DNA from: Candidatus Cloacimonadota bacterium
GTDB taxonomy: Bacteria > Cloacimonadota > Cloacimonadia > Cloacimonadales > JAJBBL01
Length of the DNA stretch: 64,000 bases
Assembly (NCBI GenBank): GCA_019429305.1
Contig: JAHYIR010000006.1
Location: forward strand, 50,077 to 114,076
Direction: 5' to 3'
Part shown: piece by piece, positions 27,419 to 37,189 of the stretch
How positions within the stretch are numbered: the first letter of the stretch is position 1
Layout: each line of letters starts with the position of its first letter
Made by a program: the position numbers and the translations under genes
Notes under the pieces: model-generated
What the model saw: the letters and a program-made list of their open reading frames with translations, nothing else
The model's database searches: none
Told to the model about the DNA's origin: nothing

Positions 27419-28081
27419 ATGATAAGAGGTTACATAATAGCTATCGACGGTCCTGCTGCTTCCGGGAAAAGCACTACAGCTAAGATTTTAGCTCGTAAAT
27501 TAGGTTATACTTATATCGATACTGGTGCGATGTATCGCGCAGTTGCCTTTAAAATAATCGAGTCAGGAATTGATTTTCAGGATACCGATCAATTGGATAA
27601 ATTACTTGCTGAGATTGACATCTGCTTCAAACACATCAACGAAGAGCAGCGGATATTTCTTGATAACAAAGATGTTTCAACAAGAATAAGAGAGCAGGAT
27701 ATCACGAAATTATCTTCAGAGATCGCAGTAATTGGAGCAGTAAGAGAACGAATGGTAGCAATGCAGCGTGAGATGGGCAGATCGGGTGGAATTGTTATGG
27801 ATGGCAGGGATATCGGGACAGTAGTTTTTCCTGATGCCGACTTCAAGTTTTTTGTAACTGCATCAGTAAGAACGAGGGCTATTAGACGCTGGAAAGAAAT
27901 TGGCGATAACAGTATAGCTCTTGAAGAGATAGAAAAAGACCTGATCTGGAGAGACCAGAACGATAGTAACAGAGAGATTGCACCTTTGAGGAAAGCTGAG
28001 GATGCAATAGAGGTGGATACAACCAACATGTCCATAACCGAACAAGTCAACTATATTATGAAATTCTTAGAGCAGCGATAA
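27419..28081 (+). CDS. cmk: Cytidylate kinase
   Basis: Phosphorylates CMP and dCMP. The 220 residues contain the P-loop GPAASGKST (residues 10-18), DTGAMYRAVA, the conserved MDGRDIGTVVFPDA and the lid RRWKEI/RDQNDSNREIAPL. The stop codon overlaps the plsC start by one base (TAATG). First gene of cmk-plsC-ispH-rpsA, an order common in Gram-positive and other lineages. Confidence 0.96.
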   Translation: MIRGYIIAIDGPAASGKSTTAKILARKLGYTYIDTGAMYRAVAFKIIESGIDFQDTDQLDKLLAEIDICFKHINEEQRIFLDNKDVSTRIREQDITKLSSEIAVIGAVRERMVAMQREMGRSGGIVMDGRDIGTVVFPDADFKFFVTASVRTRAIRRWKEIGDNSIALEEIEKDLIWRDQNDSNREIAPLRKAEDAIEVDTTNMSITEQVNYIMKFLEQR

Positions 28082-28677
28082 TGAGATATGTTTATAGATT
28101 AAACACGATAATGTTCAAAATAATTATGAAAACTGTAGGCAACTACAGAATTGTTCATAAAGAAAGATTAGCTGATTGGAATACTTGTATCATTGCTGCT
28201 AATCACATCTCATATTTTGATCCACCCTTCATAGGCTCTATTTTACCGCAGGAGATATACTATCTTGCAAAATATGAACTCTTTAAAAACCCTATTTTTG
28301 GGAGTATCCTGAGATTTGTAAATTCGATACCGGTAAAACGGGGTGTCTTTGATAGGAAAACTATTGATCGTTTGAAGGAGCTTTTAAGTCAGAACAAATC
28401 AATTCTCATATTTCCCGAAGGGAGTAGAAAATCTTTTACAGCCAAACCCGGAATAGGAATTTTAGTGCATGAGATGAAAGTCCCTATATTACCAATACAT
28501 ATTGAAAATTCCAATAACATAAAAGACTGCTTAATAAGAAAAAAGAGAATCAGTATCTATATCGGAGAAAGGATAGAACCGGAAAAATATGATGATTTGC
28601 CGGCAGAAAAAAAAACATATCGTCAGATTGCTGATGATATCTTAAAGACAATCAACAGGTTGCCTTATGACAGTTAA
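28081..28677 (+). CDS. plsC: 1-acyl-sn-glycerol-3-phosphate acyltransferase (PlsC family)
   Basis: Makes phosphatidic acid by acylating lysophosphatidate at the membrane. The 198 residues hold the catalytic NHISYFDP (HX4D form), the substrate motif FPEGSRK and PILPIHI. Start shared by one base with the cmk stop, and its end overlaps ispH by 11 bases. Confidence 0.93.
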   Translation: MRYVYRLNTIMFKIIMKTVGNYRIVHKERLADWNTCIIAANHISYFDPPFIGSILPQEIYYLAKYELFKNPIFGSILRFVNSIPVKRGVFDRKTIDRLKELLSQNKSILIFPEGSRKSFTAKPGIGILVHEMKVPILPIHIENSNNIKDCLIRKKRISIYIGERIEPEKYDDLPAEKKTYRQIADDILKTINRLPYDS

Positions 28678-29551
28678 ATTAGCTAAAAATTCGGGTTTTT
28701 GTTTCGGAGTGAAACGTGCGATCAATATGGCGGAAGAAGCGTCAGCCAAATATTCCGAAATAGTTACCCTTGGTCCGATTATCCACAATCCCCAAATGGT
28801 CGAAAGATTGAAAGAAAAGGGTATTATACCGATTGAATCTATAGATGATGTTGATCTTAAACCAGTTATTATACGTTCTCATGGTATCACTAAAGAGTTA
28901 AGAGAAAAATTGGATTCTTGTGGACTACTAATTATAGATGCAACCTGTCCGTATGTAGCCAGTAGCCAGCAATATGTAACTCAGCTCAGCAACGAGGGTT
29001 TTCCCATTATCATAGTAGGCAATAAAGATCACCCGGAGGTGATTGCTTTGAAATCCTATGTCAATGGAGAAGCTTATATTGTTTTAAATCCAGCTGATAT
29101 ACCAAAAAAGCGATTCAATAAACTGGCTGTAATTAGCCAAACTACACAGAGTATCGAAAATTTACAGAGTATAGTTAACACACTAATTCCATTTACCAAA
29201 GAGTTGCGGCTTATCAATACAATTTGTAATGCAACTAGCGTAAGACAAGATTCAACTTTTTTATTAGCCCAAGAAAGTGATTTGATGATTGTAATAGGTG
29301 GTAAAAATAGTTCCAACACAAGAATGTTATATCAAATTTGTCAAAATATCGTAGAAACCTTTCTGATAGAGACTTCTGAGGAATTCGATTGTAGCTGGTT
29401 AGAAAAAAAAGTAAACATCGGCTTGACAGCAGGAGCATCTACACCAGATTGGATAATTGTCGAAGTATATAATAAAATTATGAAATGTCTCGGGAATCAT
29501 AAACACTTAATTGACTGTGTAGAAAAGATTTCCGGTTATAAGGAGGAATGA
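28667..29551 (+). CDS. ispH: 4-hydroxy-3-methylbut-2-enyl diphosphate reductase
   Basis: Last enzyme of the MEP isoprenoid pathway, an iron-sulfur reductase making IPP and DMAPP. At 294 residues it has the three conserved cysteines: FCFGVKRAI (Cys12), DATCPYV (about Cys96) and NTICNATSVRQ (about Cys187), plus PQMVERLKEKG. The final codons include AAGGAGG, which is the ribosome binding site for rpsA that begins at the next base. This ispH-rpsA linkage is common and in some Firmicutes the two are fused. Confidence 0.96.
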   Translation: MTVKLAKNSGFCFGVKRAINMAEEASAKYSEIVTLGPIIHNPQMVERLKEKGIIPIESIDDVDLKPVIIRSHGITKELREKLDSCGLLIIDATCPYVASSQQYVTQLSNEGFPIIIVGNKDHPEVIALKSYVNGEAYIVLNPADIPKKRFNKLAVISQTTQSIENLQSIVNTLIPFTKELRLINTICNATSVRQDSTFLLAQESDLMIVIGGKNSSNTRMLYQICQNIVETFLIETSEEFDCSWLEKKVNIGLTAGASTPDWIIVEVYNKIMKCLGNHKHLIDCVEKISGYKEE

Positions 29552-32053
29552 ATGCATTTCAATAATCAAACCGAAGAAAAAGTGGATAACAAAGAAGCAG
29601 TATCAGATGATGTTGTTGTCCGAAAGATCGAAAATGAAACAGAAGATGGTAACGATCAAAATCAAGAAGAGACTTATGTAAAGGAACAGACTACTGAGTT
29701 AGAGGAGTCTGTTGGTGAAGAAACTGCCCCAAAGGCAAAAGAAGAAAAACCTGAAGTAGAAACAGAAGAAGCTGAGAAAAAGACGGAAGATTCTGAAGAA
29801 GAATTAGTAGAGGAAGCACAGCCTCCGGTTTTAGCAACTGAAGAGGAAACTGAACAGCAGCCTGAACCGCAAGAACAAATGGTCGAAGAACCTAAAGAAC
29901 TCGAACAGGAAAAACAAGAGACTGAAGAAACTGCTACAACCCCTATCTCAGAGGAAATAACTGAAATTGAAACAAAAGAGGAAGTGCCAATCAGTGAAGA
30001 ACCTCAAGATGATCAGAAACCTGAAGAAAAGCCGACGAAAAAAGCAAGTATTCCGATAGTACCTGAAACACCGGAAAGTGCCGCATTAGCCAAGGAAATG
30101 GCTCAATATGAAGAGACATTCCGTGACTATAAACCGGGAGAGATCATTGAAGGTATAATAGTAGGATTTAATGATAAAGAGGTTTTGGTTGATATCAGTT
30201 ATAAATCTGAAGGCTCAATTCCTATTAGCGATTTTAGCGGTGCCGAAGAGATTAAACTTAACTCCAAGATCAAGGTCTATATCAATAAAATCGAGAATAG
30301 TGAAGGAAAGGTATCACTATCTAAAAAGATAGCGGATTTTCACTTAGCACTCGATGATTTGAAAGAGACTTACAAGAACAATCAAACGGTTACCGGTGTA
30401 ATACGTCAGAGAGTTAAAGGAGGAATGATTGCAGAGATTAAAGGTCTGACTGCTTTCCTTCCCGGTTCTCAAATATCAATCAAACCGATTCCCAATCTCG
30501 ACCAATTTATTGGCAAAGAGGTCAAATTCAGGATCATAAATATAGATGAACAGAAAAAGAATATTATCGTCTCTCGTAAGAAAGTTCTCGAAGAGGAACA
30601 GGAAGAGAAGATCGAAAAATTGCGAGATAAGATAAAAATCGGAGCAGAACTAGATGGTGAAGTAAAGAATATCACCGATTACGGTGCCTTCATCGATTTA
30701 GGTGGGATAGACGGTCTGCTTCATATTACTGATATGTCATGGGGACACATTAGCCATCCTTCAGAAATGCTTAATATCAGCGACAAAGTTAAGGTTAAAG
30801 TCATTGGTTATGAAGAAGAAGAGGCAAGGGTCTCTCTCGGGCTAAAACAATTAGTACCACATCCTTGGGAAAATGTTGAACTGAAATACGAAGAGGGAAC
30901 TAAGGTTACAGGTAAAGTAGTAAATGTAACCCCTTACGGTGCCTTTGTTGAACTTGAACCGGGAGTTGAAGGATTGGTACATATCTCCGAAATGTCTTGG
31001 ACAAAGAAGATTACTAATCCAAGACAGCTCCTGAATGTTGGTGATACAGTTAACGCTATAGTTTTATCTGTTTCCAAAGATGATCAAAAAATTTCTCTTG
31101 GTATGAAGCAAATGGAACCCAATCCGTGGTTAGTTATAGATGAAAGATACCCTGTTGGCAGTTTGATAAAAGGAAAGATCAAGAGTCTGACATCTTTTGG
31201 TGCTTTTGTCGAGATTGAAGAGGATATTGATGGATTGATCCATATATCTGATGTTTCTTGGACAAAACGTATCTATCACCCAAAAGAGGTTTTAAAGAAA
31301 GGACAAGAGGTCGAAACAGTTGTTCTTTCTGTTGATAAACACTTACACAGAATTGCTCTCGGTATGAAACAATTGCTTCCCGATCCCTGGGAAGAATTGG
31401 ATCAAAAACTGCCTATCAACACGGAAGTTACCGGTGTTATCACTAAGATCATTCCTAAAGGTGTACTGGTAGATATTGATGTCGATGGAACACCAATCGA
31501 AGGATTTGTGCCGATCTCTCATCTCGCTATTCCTCGCTTAGATAGACCGGAAATGGCTTTTAACTTGGGTGATGAAATACCAATGAAAGTAATCGAACTC
31601 GATATGGAAAACAGACGCTTGATTCTTAGTATTAAAGCCTACTTCTTCTCCAAGGAGAGAGAAGCATTGCAGGAATTTCTTAAGATGCACGAACCTGAGA
31701 TGCGTCAGCAAATGAAGAAAGAAGAAGAGGAAGAGCACGCCGAAGAATCTTCAGATGTTCATGAGCAAGAACCTCCGGTTGAAGAAGAACATGATGAATC
31801 AACAGAAGAAGTCGAAATATCAGATGAAGAACAGGACAACGAACAATCCGAAGAACCGGAAACAACTGAAGATTCTGTGATGGAAGAAGCTGCTGCACTG
31901 GAAACTGATGAAGAAGAAGAGAAACCCAAGGAAATGGAAGAGATCGAGGTGGAAGTTACTGAACCTCCGACATCAGAAGAAGTTGAGCAAGAAGAGGAAG
32001 TAGCAGCTCTCGAACAGGATTCACCTGAAAAACCGGTAGAACCTGAGAAATAA
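29552..32053 (+). CDS. rpsA: 30S ribosomal protein S1 with long acidic N- and C-terminal arms
   Basis: mRNA-binding ribosomal protein. Six S1 domains run from about residue 194 to 695; the clearest are domains 3-5 with TDYGAFIDLGGIDGLLHITDMSW-type cores. Before them lie about 190 residues, and after them about 115, that are very rich in Glu with Pro and Thr and have no predicted fold. Total 833 residues against about 550 in E. coli. Its start follows ispH without a gap, and a strong terminator ends the operon. Acidic arms of this size are unusual and may be phylum specific. No frameshift is involved: both arms are in frame. Confidence 0.93.
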   Translation: MHFNNQTEEKVDNKEAVSDDVVVRKIENETEDGNDQNQEETYVKEQTTELEESVGEETAPKAKEEKPEVETEEAEKKTEDSEEELVEEAQPPVLATEEETEQQPEPQEQMVEEPKELEQEKQETEETATTPISEEITEIETKEEVPISEEPQDDQKPEEKPTKKASIPIVPETPESAALAKEMAQYEETFRDYKPGEIIEGIIVGFNDKEVLVDISYKSEGSIPISDFSGAEEIKLNSKIKVYINKIENSEGKVSLSKKIADFHLALDDLKETYKNNQTVTGVIRQRVKGGMIAEIKGLTAFLPGSQISIKPIPNLDQFIGKEVKFRIINIDEQKKNIIVSRKKVLEEEQEEKIEKLRDKIKIGAELDGEVKNITDYGAFIDLGGIDGLLHITDMSWGHISHPSEMLNISDKVKVKVIGYEEEEARVSLGLKQLVPHPWENVELKYEEGTKVTGKVVNVTPYGAFVELEPGVEGLVHISEMSWTKKITNPRQLLNVGDTVNAIVLSVSKDDQKISLGMKQMEPNPWLVIDERYPVGSLIKGKIKSLTSFGAFVEIEEDIDGLIHISDVSWTKRIYHPKEVLKKGQEVETVVLSVDKHLHRIALGMKQLLPDPWEELDQKLPINTEVTGVITKIIPKGVLVDIDVDGTPIEGFVPISHLAIPRLDRPEMAFNLGDEIPMKVIELDMENRRLILSIKAYFFSKEREALQEFLKMHEPEMRQQMKKEEEEEHAEESSDVHEQEPPVEEEHDESTEEVEISDEEQDNEQSEEPETTEDSVMEEAAALETDEEEEKPKEMEEIEVEVTEPPTSEEVEQEEEVAALEQDSPEKPVEPEK

Positions 32054-32089
32054 AGAACAGATAATTGATAAGATAATTAATCATAACCC

Positions 32090-32126
32090 AGCAGACGGCT
32101 CATTATTTGCCGTCTGCTTCTTTTTT
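32090..32126 (+). terminator. Rho-independent terminator of rpsA
   Basis: Stem GCAGACGGC/GCCGTCTGC (32091-32099 with 32109-32117), 9-base loop, then TTCTTTTTT. It lies between rpsA and aroK, ending 10 bases before the aroK start. Confidence 0.88.
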
Positions 32127-32135
32127 AGGTCACCG

Positions 32136-32669
32136 ATGATGATAAAGGAAATTGCTTTTCTAACCAATAAAATAAAAGGGTCTCACAAAACCATCATATT
32201 GATCGGTTTTATGGGTTCAGGAAAATCAACTTTAGGAAAAGAACTGTCCAATATATTAGCATTGCCCTTTTGCGAAACAGATTCTCAGGTAGAAAAGAAT
32301 ACCGGAATATCTATCTCTCAGATATTTGAGTTAAAGGGAGAAGATTATTTCCGTGGCTACGAAAGAGAAGTTCTTTTAAGTATTCCAAAATCATCAGTCA
32401 TCTCTACCGGTGGTGGAATAGTTGAAGATTATGAGAATCGTCAATTTTTAAAAGGCATTACCAACATTGTTATCTGGCTTGATCTTGATTGGGAAGTTAT
32501 TCTGAGAAGAATAGAGTATACTGACCGACCGAAAGTAGTTGCTTTAAATCCTCAAAAACTACATGAACTCTGGTTCAAGCGCCGACCTCTTTATCAAGAG
32601 TGTGCGGATATAACCTATAGAGGTAATTCTGTAGCAGAACTGATTGACTTAATTGGCAGCATTTTTTAG
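32136..32669 (+). CDS. aroK: Shikimate kinase
   Basis: Phosphorylates shikimate in chorismate synthesis. The 177 residues contain P-loop GFMGSGKST, the DSQVEKNTG segment (shikimate-binding Asp), FRGYEREVL (Arg) and STGGGIVED, then the lid TDRPKV. Two ATG codons open the frame (32136, 32139). It sits just after the rpsA terminator and shows no other aro gene nearby. Confidence 0.93.
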   Translation: MMIKEIAFLTNKIKGSHKTIILIGFMGSGKSTLGKELSNILALPFCETDSQVEKNTGISISQIFELKGEDYFRGYEREVLLSIPKSSVISTGGGIVEDYENRQFLKGITNIVIWLDLDWEVILRRIEYTDRPKVVALNPQKLHELWFKRRPLYQECADITYRGNSVAELIDLIGSIF

Positions 32670-32768
32670 ATTATCCTTTTCTTATCTCAATTAAGCACAT
32701 CCATCTTAATACCAGCAGTAAGTATTGCTGTCCAATAACCATTAGAACAAAGATTAACCCGAATCATA

Positions 32769-32819
32769 CCATTAGGCATCTATATAGTCGGATATATCCG
32801 ACTATATAGTTTCCTAAGG
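32769..32819. repeat. Hairpin element family 1, copy 1
   Basis: A perfect 30-bp palindrome (32780-32809) with arms CTATATAGTCGG and CCGACTATATAG around ATATAT, flanked by CCATTAGG on the left and CCTAAGG on the right, so a second outer pairing TTAGG/CCTAA is possible. A second copy with the same plan lies at 52788-52839. It occupies the gap (32670-32922) between the convergent aroK and recD2; no T-run follows. Nothing else supportable is in this gap. Confidence 0.8.
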
Positions 32820-32922
32820 ATAAAAGATAGATATATTATTATCATTTAGTGAATTAGAGAGGGGGTAGTCATAATTTTATAAATTTATAACTAATGATTT
32901 GATCGGGTAAGAGATGCTGATT

Positions 32923-35094
32923 TTATTTGAGAAGTTCTTTGAGCATCGTATTTCTTTGGACGATTTTATTATTTCTCAGAGCAGTATCAATGGCTTGTTG
33001 GCTTCCTACAATAACAACGAGGTTCTTAGCTCGACTGATGGCTGTATATAAGAGATTTCTTTGCAGCATGATGTAGTGCTGCATCAAGAGGGGTATAACC
33101 ACGACAGGAAACTCAGATCCCTGAGATTTATGGATACTAATAGCATAAGAATGGGTTATCTGATCCAGTTCAAAAAATTCGTATTCGACTATTCTTTTAT
33201 CAAAAGATATCTGAACTTTTTGCAGTTCCTTATCAATAGCAGCAATAATTCCTAAATCACCATTAAAGACCTCTTTGTCGTAGTTATTTCTTAGCTGCAT
33301 TACTCGATCTTTGATACGATAACTTCTCTCACCTATAGTTAATTCTATCTCATCATCACGATACGGATTAAGAGCTGCTTGTAATCTCTTATTGAGCTCG
33401 GTAATACCGATTTCACCTTTATGCATAGGTGCCAGAACCTGTGTCTGAGACATCGGATCAAAACCGAATTTTTGTGGTATTTTTTCTGTTACAAGCTGAT
33501 GGACAATTTCAATTGTCTTACTGGGATCATCGGTGCTAAAGAGAAAAAAGTCCCCATTGTTTTTAGCAAAGATTGGTCTCAATCCCTGCCTGATAAGATG
33601 AGCATTAGTTATTATCAAACTCTCACTATGCTGACGGAAAATCTGATCGAGTCGCACTACTTGCAGAGAACCGGATGCTATTAGGTCATTGAGTACAAAA
33701 CCGGCACCAACGCTCGGTAATTGATCAACATCTCCGATAAAAACAAGATGAGTATCTCTGCTAATCGCTTTGAGCAGGTAGTTCAGCATAATGATGTCCA
33801 GCATGGAGGTTTCATCAACTATTATCATAGCTGCATCTAAAGGATTTCCTTCATTACGGCGAAACTTAAGACCATCCTGCCAAGAAAACTCTAATAGCCG
33901 GTGAATTGTTTGAGCAGGAAACCCTGTAACTTCACTTAATCTTTTTGCTGCTCTTCCGGTGGGTGCAGCTAAAATGAATTCTAGTTTTTTTGCTTGTAAG
34001 GCACTTGTTAACGCAGCTGTGATGGTACTCTTACCTGTCCCCGGACCTCCGGTAAGAACAGTGATCTTATTTGTCAGGCATGCTTTGATCGCCTGCTGTT
34101 GCATCGGTGTATAATCGATCTTTTTGTTATTTTTCAGCCAAGCAAAAACTTTCTGCCACTCGACATTCTTAAACAAACCGAGCTGACTCGCGTTATTGTT
34201 CGTTATCTCCTTGATCTTTATCGCTGCATTTCTTTCTGCATGATAAAATAACGGATGATAAATTGCTTCCTTGTCGGTTAACAAGATTTCTTTAGTTAGC
34301 ATCAGATGGAGTTCTTTTGCAACAAATTCTCTATTTAGATCGAGTAGTTCTTCTGTTCGTTTGATAAGTTGTTCTTTTTTAGCAAAGCAGTGACCCTCTT
34401 CGGAGAATTGGTAGAGAATGTATTTTATACCGGCTTGAATTCTATAATCGGCTGATTTATCGATTCCGAGATTTCGAGCGATCTGATCGGCAGTCTTAAA
34501 CCCGACCCCGTAGATATCTTCGGTTAACTTATAAGGATTGTTTTGCAACACTTGAAATGAATCTTCACCGTAAGTTCTAAAGATCTTGAGAGCTAGATAA
34601 GTTTTTATATTATACTTCTGAAGAAAGAGCATTACGTTCTTTATGCCTTTTTGTTCTATCCAACCATTTTCTATCAATTCTCGCTTAGCTTTACCAATCC
34701 CTTCGATCTTTTCCAGTTCCTGTGGACTATTCTCTATGATATCTAAAGATTTTTCTCCGAACTCCTGTACGATCTTGAGAGCTGTTTTAGGACCGATACC
34801 TTTGATGAGACCATTGCTGAGAAATTTTGCTATACCCTCTTTGGTAACAGGTTGTTCAACCTGATATGTGAGAATTTGAAACTGCTGTCCATATTCGGGA
34901 TGAAGGATCCAGTTGCCTTTCATGATGAGCTTTTCACCGATATTGACTCCGATGAGGTTACCGGTGGCAACAATTTTACTAAAACCGTCAGTAGGTTTGA
35001 TATGTACTACCGAATAGCCGTTCTCTTCATTACGGTAAACAATATGTTCAAGAATTCCTATTATTTCATCTTCATATTGTTTGGTATCTCTCAT
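32923..35094 (-). CDS. recD2: ATP-dependent DNA helicase RecD2
   Basis: Superfamily 1B 5'-3' helicase of the RecBC-independent RecD2 type. The 723 residues start with an OB/N-terminal domain and tandem helix-hairpin-helix segments (GLIKGIGPKTALKIV, KIEGIGKAKRELI, DIYGVGFKTADQIA), then P-loop GGPGTGKST, DETSMLDIIM, GDVDQLPSVGAGFVL and the C-terminal SIHKSQGSEFPVV with TAISRAK. No recB or recC is nearby. A TTGACA box lies upstream (35151-35156). Confidence 0.95.
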   Translation of the reverse strand: MRDTKQYEDEIIGILEHIVYRNEENGYSVVHIKPTDGFSKIVATGNLIGVNIGEKLIMKGNWILHPEYGQQFQILTYQVEQPVTKEGIAKFLSNGLIKGIGPKTALKIVQEFGEKSLDIIENSPQELEKIEGIGKAKRELIENGWIEQKGIKNVMLFLQKYNIKTYLALKIFRTYGEDSFQVLQNNPYKLTEDIYGVGFKTADQIARNLGIDKSADYRIQAGIKYILYQFSEEGHCFAKKEQLIKRTEELLDLNREFVAKELHLMLTKEILLTDKEAIYHPLFYHAERNAAIKIKEITNNNASQLGLFKNVEWQKVFAWLKNNKKIDYTPMQQQAIKACLTNKITVLTGGPGTGKSTITAALTSALQAKKLEFILAAPTGRAAKRLSEVTGFPAQTIHRLLEFSWQDGLKFRRNEGNPLDAAMIIVDETSMLDIIMLNYLLKAISRDTHLVFIGDVDQLPSVGAGFVLNDLIASGSLQVVRLDQIFRQHSESLIITNAHLIRQGLRPIFAKNNGDFFLFSTDDPSKTIEIVHQLVTEKIPQKFGFDPMSQTQVLAPMHKGEIGITELNKRLQAALNPYRDDEIELTIGERSYRIKDRVMQLRNNYDKEVFNGDLGIIAAIDKELQKVQISFDKRIVEYEFFELDQITHSYAISIHKSQGSEFPVVVIPLLMQHYIMLQRNLLYTAISRAKNLVVIVGSQQAIDTALRNNKIVQRNTMLKELLK

Positions 35095-35150
35095 TATCCT
35101 ACCCGACTTATTTGCATATCAAAACTATTTCATGAAGGAGAGAGGGTTAA

Positions 35151-35156
35151 TGTCAA
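35151..35156 (-). promoter_or_regulatory. TTGACA -35-like box upstream of recD2
   Basis: GCTTGACA on the minus strand 57 bases before the recD2 ATG, the same extended form seen before the tRNA at 35300 and before rpmH. -10 unclear. Confidence 0.35.
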
Positions 35157-35224
35157 GCATTGTTTCGTGTAATTATGAATAAAATGTAAGCAACTATTGT
35201 CCTTAAATATGATTGAATAAAAAG

Positions 35225-35300
35225 TGGTGGGCCCAAGAGGAGTCGAACCTCTGACCGCCCGGTTATGAGCCGGGAGCTCTACCAACTGAGCTATAGGCCC
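35225..35300 (-). tRNA. tRNA with CAU anticodon (Met, or Ile2 with lysidine)
   Basis: 76 bases with encoded CCA. Acceptor GGGCCTA pairs with TGGGCCC (one T-G pair), D arm GCTCAGTTGGTAGAGC, anticodon stem CCCGG/CCGGG with loop CTCATAA (anticodon CAT), T arm AGAGG-TTCGACT-CCTCT. CAU may read as elongator Met or, when modified to lysidine, as Ile AUA; the initiator is unlikely because the anticodon stem lacks three consecutive G-C pairs of the initiator type. Promoter-like TTGACA at 35344-35349. Confidence 0.93.
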
Positions 35301-35343
35301 TAAGAAGTTTTACCAAGAATGCAATCGGAGAAGATGCTTTTTT

Positions 35344-35349
35344 TGTCAA
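35344..35349 (-). promoter_or_regulatory. TTGACA -35-like box upstream of the CAU tRNA
   Basis: GCTTGACA followed by an A-run on the minus strand, 44 bases before the mature tRNA 5' end. Confidence 0.4.
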
Positions 35350-35440
35350 GCATAAACAGTCTATTTTTAGCAGGATGCAATCTTCAAGAAGAGTGCAGTT
35401 CATAGATGTTGGAACATTACTCTCGATTATAAATAACTAC

Positions 35441-37180
35441 TTATTTGATATTGTAGTTGTTGATTATCTTCATGAAACCTTCACTTCGTGTCGGATGTTT
35501 CAGCTTCTTGAGAGCTTTGTCTTCAATCTGTCGGATACGCTCTCTGGTAACATTAAAGATATTTCCCACCTCTTCCAAAGTTCTATGATAACCGTCATCG
35601 ATACCGAAACGTAATCTGATCACTCTCTCTTCACGGGGGGTAAGAGTTTTTAGTACATCATCAACGACCTTACTGAGAATTGACCGTTCAGCCATTCGCT
35701 CCGGGGAGATAGTGCTTTTATCTTCAATAAAATCGCCTAATATACTATCTTCACTATCACTTCCGATGGGTTTATCTAAAGATACAGGTTCTTTGGAAAT
35801 AGCCATGATGCTCTTTATCTTATCAATAGGCATATCGAGAGCTTCTGATAGTTCTTCGGGGTAAGGTTCACGGCCGAGTTTCTGCATCAATCTTCTACTC
35901 ATACGGTTTAGTTTGTTGATCGATTCGATCATATGAACAGGAATTCTGATAGTTCTTGCCTGGTCTGCGATAGCTCGTGTAATTGCCTGTCTTATCCACC
36001 AAGTAGCATAGGTACTGAATTTATAACCTTTTCGATAGTCATATTTATCTACTGCCTTCATCAATCCGGTGTTTCCTTCCTGAATCAGATCAAGGAAATC
36101 GAGACCTCTATTATTATATCTCTTAGCTATGCTAACAACCAATCGGACATTTGCTTCGATCAGGTCATTCTGAGCACGCTCTTTCATTCTCGAACCTCTT
36201 TCGATCTCATCGAGGATGAAGATCATCTCGTTGGCGGTAAGCCGTGTCTCGAGCTCTACTCTGCGGATCTTTCTCTTAGCATTTTTGATCTTTCTCAGGG
36301 TCTCAATAAAGATATTAGGATCAACTCCAGTCTCTTTTTGTACCTCTTCCATCTCTTCGTCTGATTTCTTAGCCCGTCTTCCATATGTACAGATCTCATC
36401 AATAGAAAATTTTCTGATACGGGAGAGATTGGTGATCGATTTTAAACTCTCTTTTATCCTACCGACCAAGCTGCGCATACGATAGACCATTCTTTTGATC
36501 AATTTATCATTGAAGGTACTACTAAAGAGGATCTCTCTTATTTTTTCACGGTATTCATCGAGCTGTAATTGTAAATCTGGAGGAATTTCCAGTTCTGTAT
36601 CGATGTTGTCGATAATTTTACCGATCTGTTCGAAGAGGTCATCTACCTCCTTTAGCATAGTATCGAAATCATCAACGAGTTTTTGTTCTTGTGCCTTTTC
36701 TAAACAGGTTCCGTATTCTATCTTAAAAATCTGATCAATACGAACTCTCTTCTCTTTATAACGGTGATAGAAATTATGCAATTCTCTCAGCGTACTACCG
36801 GAAATAAAGATGTTCTGATTGATCATTTTCTGGGCACTTTCAATTTTCTTAGCCAGACGAATTTCGCCCTCTCTGTCTAATAAGGGTACTCTTCCCATTT
36901 CACGGAGATACATTCTGACCGGATCATCATAATACCTTTTGTTTTTGAATTTCTTGATCTCAATTTCTTTTTTAGCACCGGCAGAACTGCGGGAAAATCT
37001 TTTTTGAGTTTCATCAACGATCTCGATTCCCTGCTCATTGATATCGTTGATCAGATCATCTATCCTTTCCAAAAATAATGGGCTGATTGGTATAACATCA
37101 TTGATCTGTTTATATGTCAGAGTTTGGTTTTCTTTACCTAAAGCTATAAGTTTTTCTAAACACTCTTTATAACTTAACAT
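35441..37180 (-). CDS. rpoD: RNA polymerase primary sigma factor RpoD
   Basis: Housekeeping sigma-70. The 579 residues have region 1.1 (about 1-80), region 1.2 ([22 protein letters not shown]), a non-conserved insertion rich in charged residues, regions 2.1-2.4 ([55 protein letters not shown]), region 3 and region 4.2 ([20 protein letters not shown]). I start at ATG 37180 because AAGGAG lies 5 bases upstream; GTG 37186 would overlap it. It follows dnaG by 9 bases in a macromolecular synthesis operon. Confidence 0.97.
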   Translation of the reverse strand: MLSYKECLEKLIALGKENQTLTYKQINDVIPISPLFLERIDDLINDINEQGIEIVDETQKRFSRSSAGAKKEIEIKKFKNKRYYDDPVRMYLREMGRVPLLDREGEIRLAKKIESAQKMINQNIFISGSTLRELHNFYHRYKEKRVRIDQIFKIEYGTCLEKAQEQKLVDDFDTMLKEVDDLFEQIGKIIDNIDTELEIPPDLQLQLDEYREKIREILFSSTFNDKLIKRMVYRMRSLVGRIKESLKSITNLSRIRKFSIDEICTYGRRAKKSDEEMEEVQKETGVDPNIFIETLRKIKNAKRKIRRVELETRLTANEMIFILDEIERGSRMKERAQNDLIEANVRLVVSIAKRYNNRGLDFLDLIQEGNTGLMKAVDKYDYRKGYKFSTYATWWIRQAITRAIADQARTIRIPVHMIESINKLNRMSRRLMQKLGREPYPEELSEALDMPIDKIKSIMAISKEPVSLDKPIGSDSEDSILGDFIEDKSTISPERMAERSILSKVVDDVLKTLTPREERVIRLRFGIDDGYHRTLEEVGNIFNVTRERIRQIEDKALKKLKHPTRSEGFMKIINNYNIK

Positions 37181-37189
37181 TAACACTCC

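Noticed and set aside
32680..32770. Short minus-strand reading frame (GMIRVNLCSNGYWTAILTAG) like the end of a sorting domain
   Set aside because: Only about 28 codons, no upstream PNP motif or gene body; it starts inside the family 1 hairpin.
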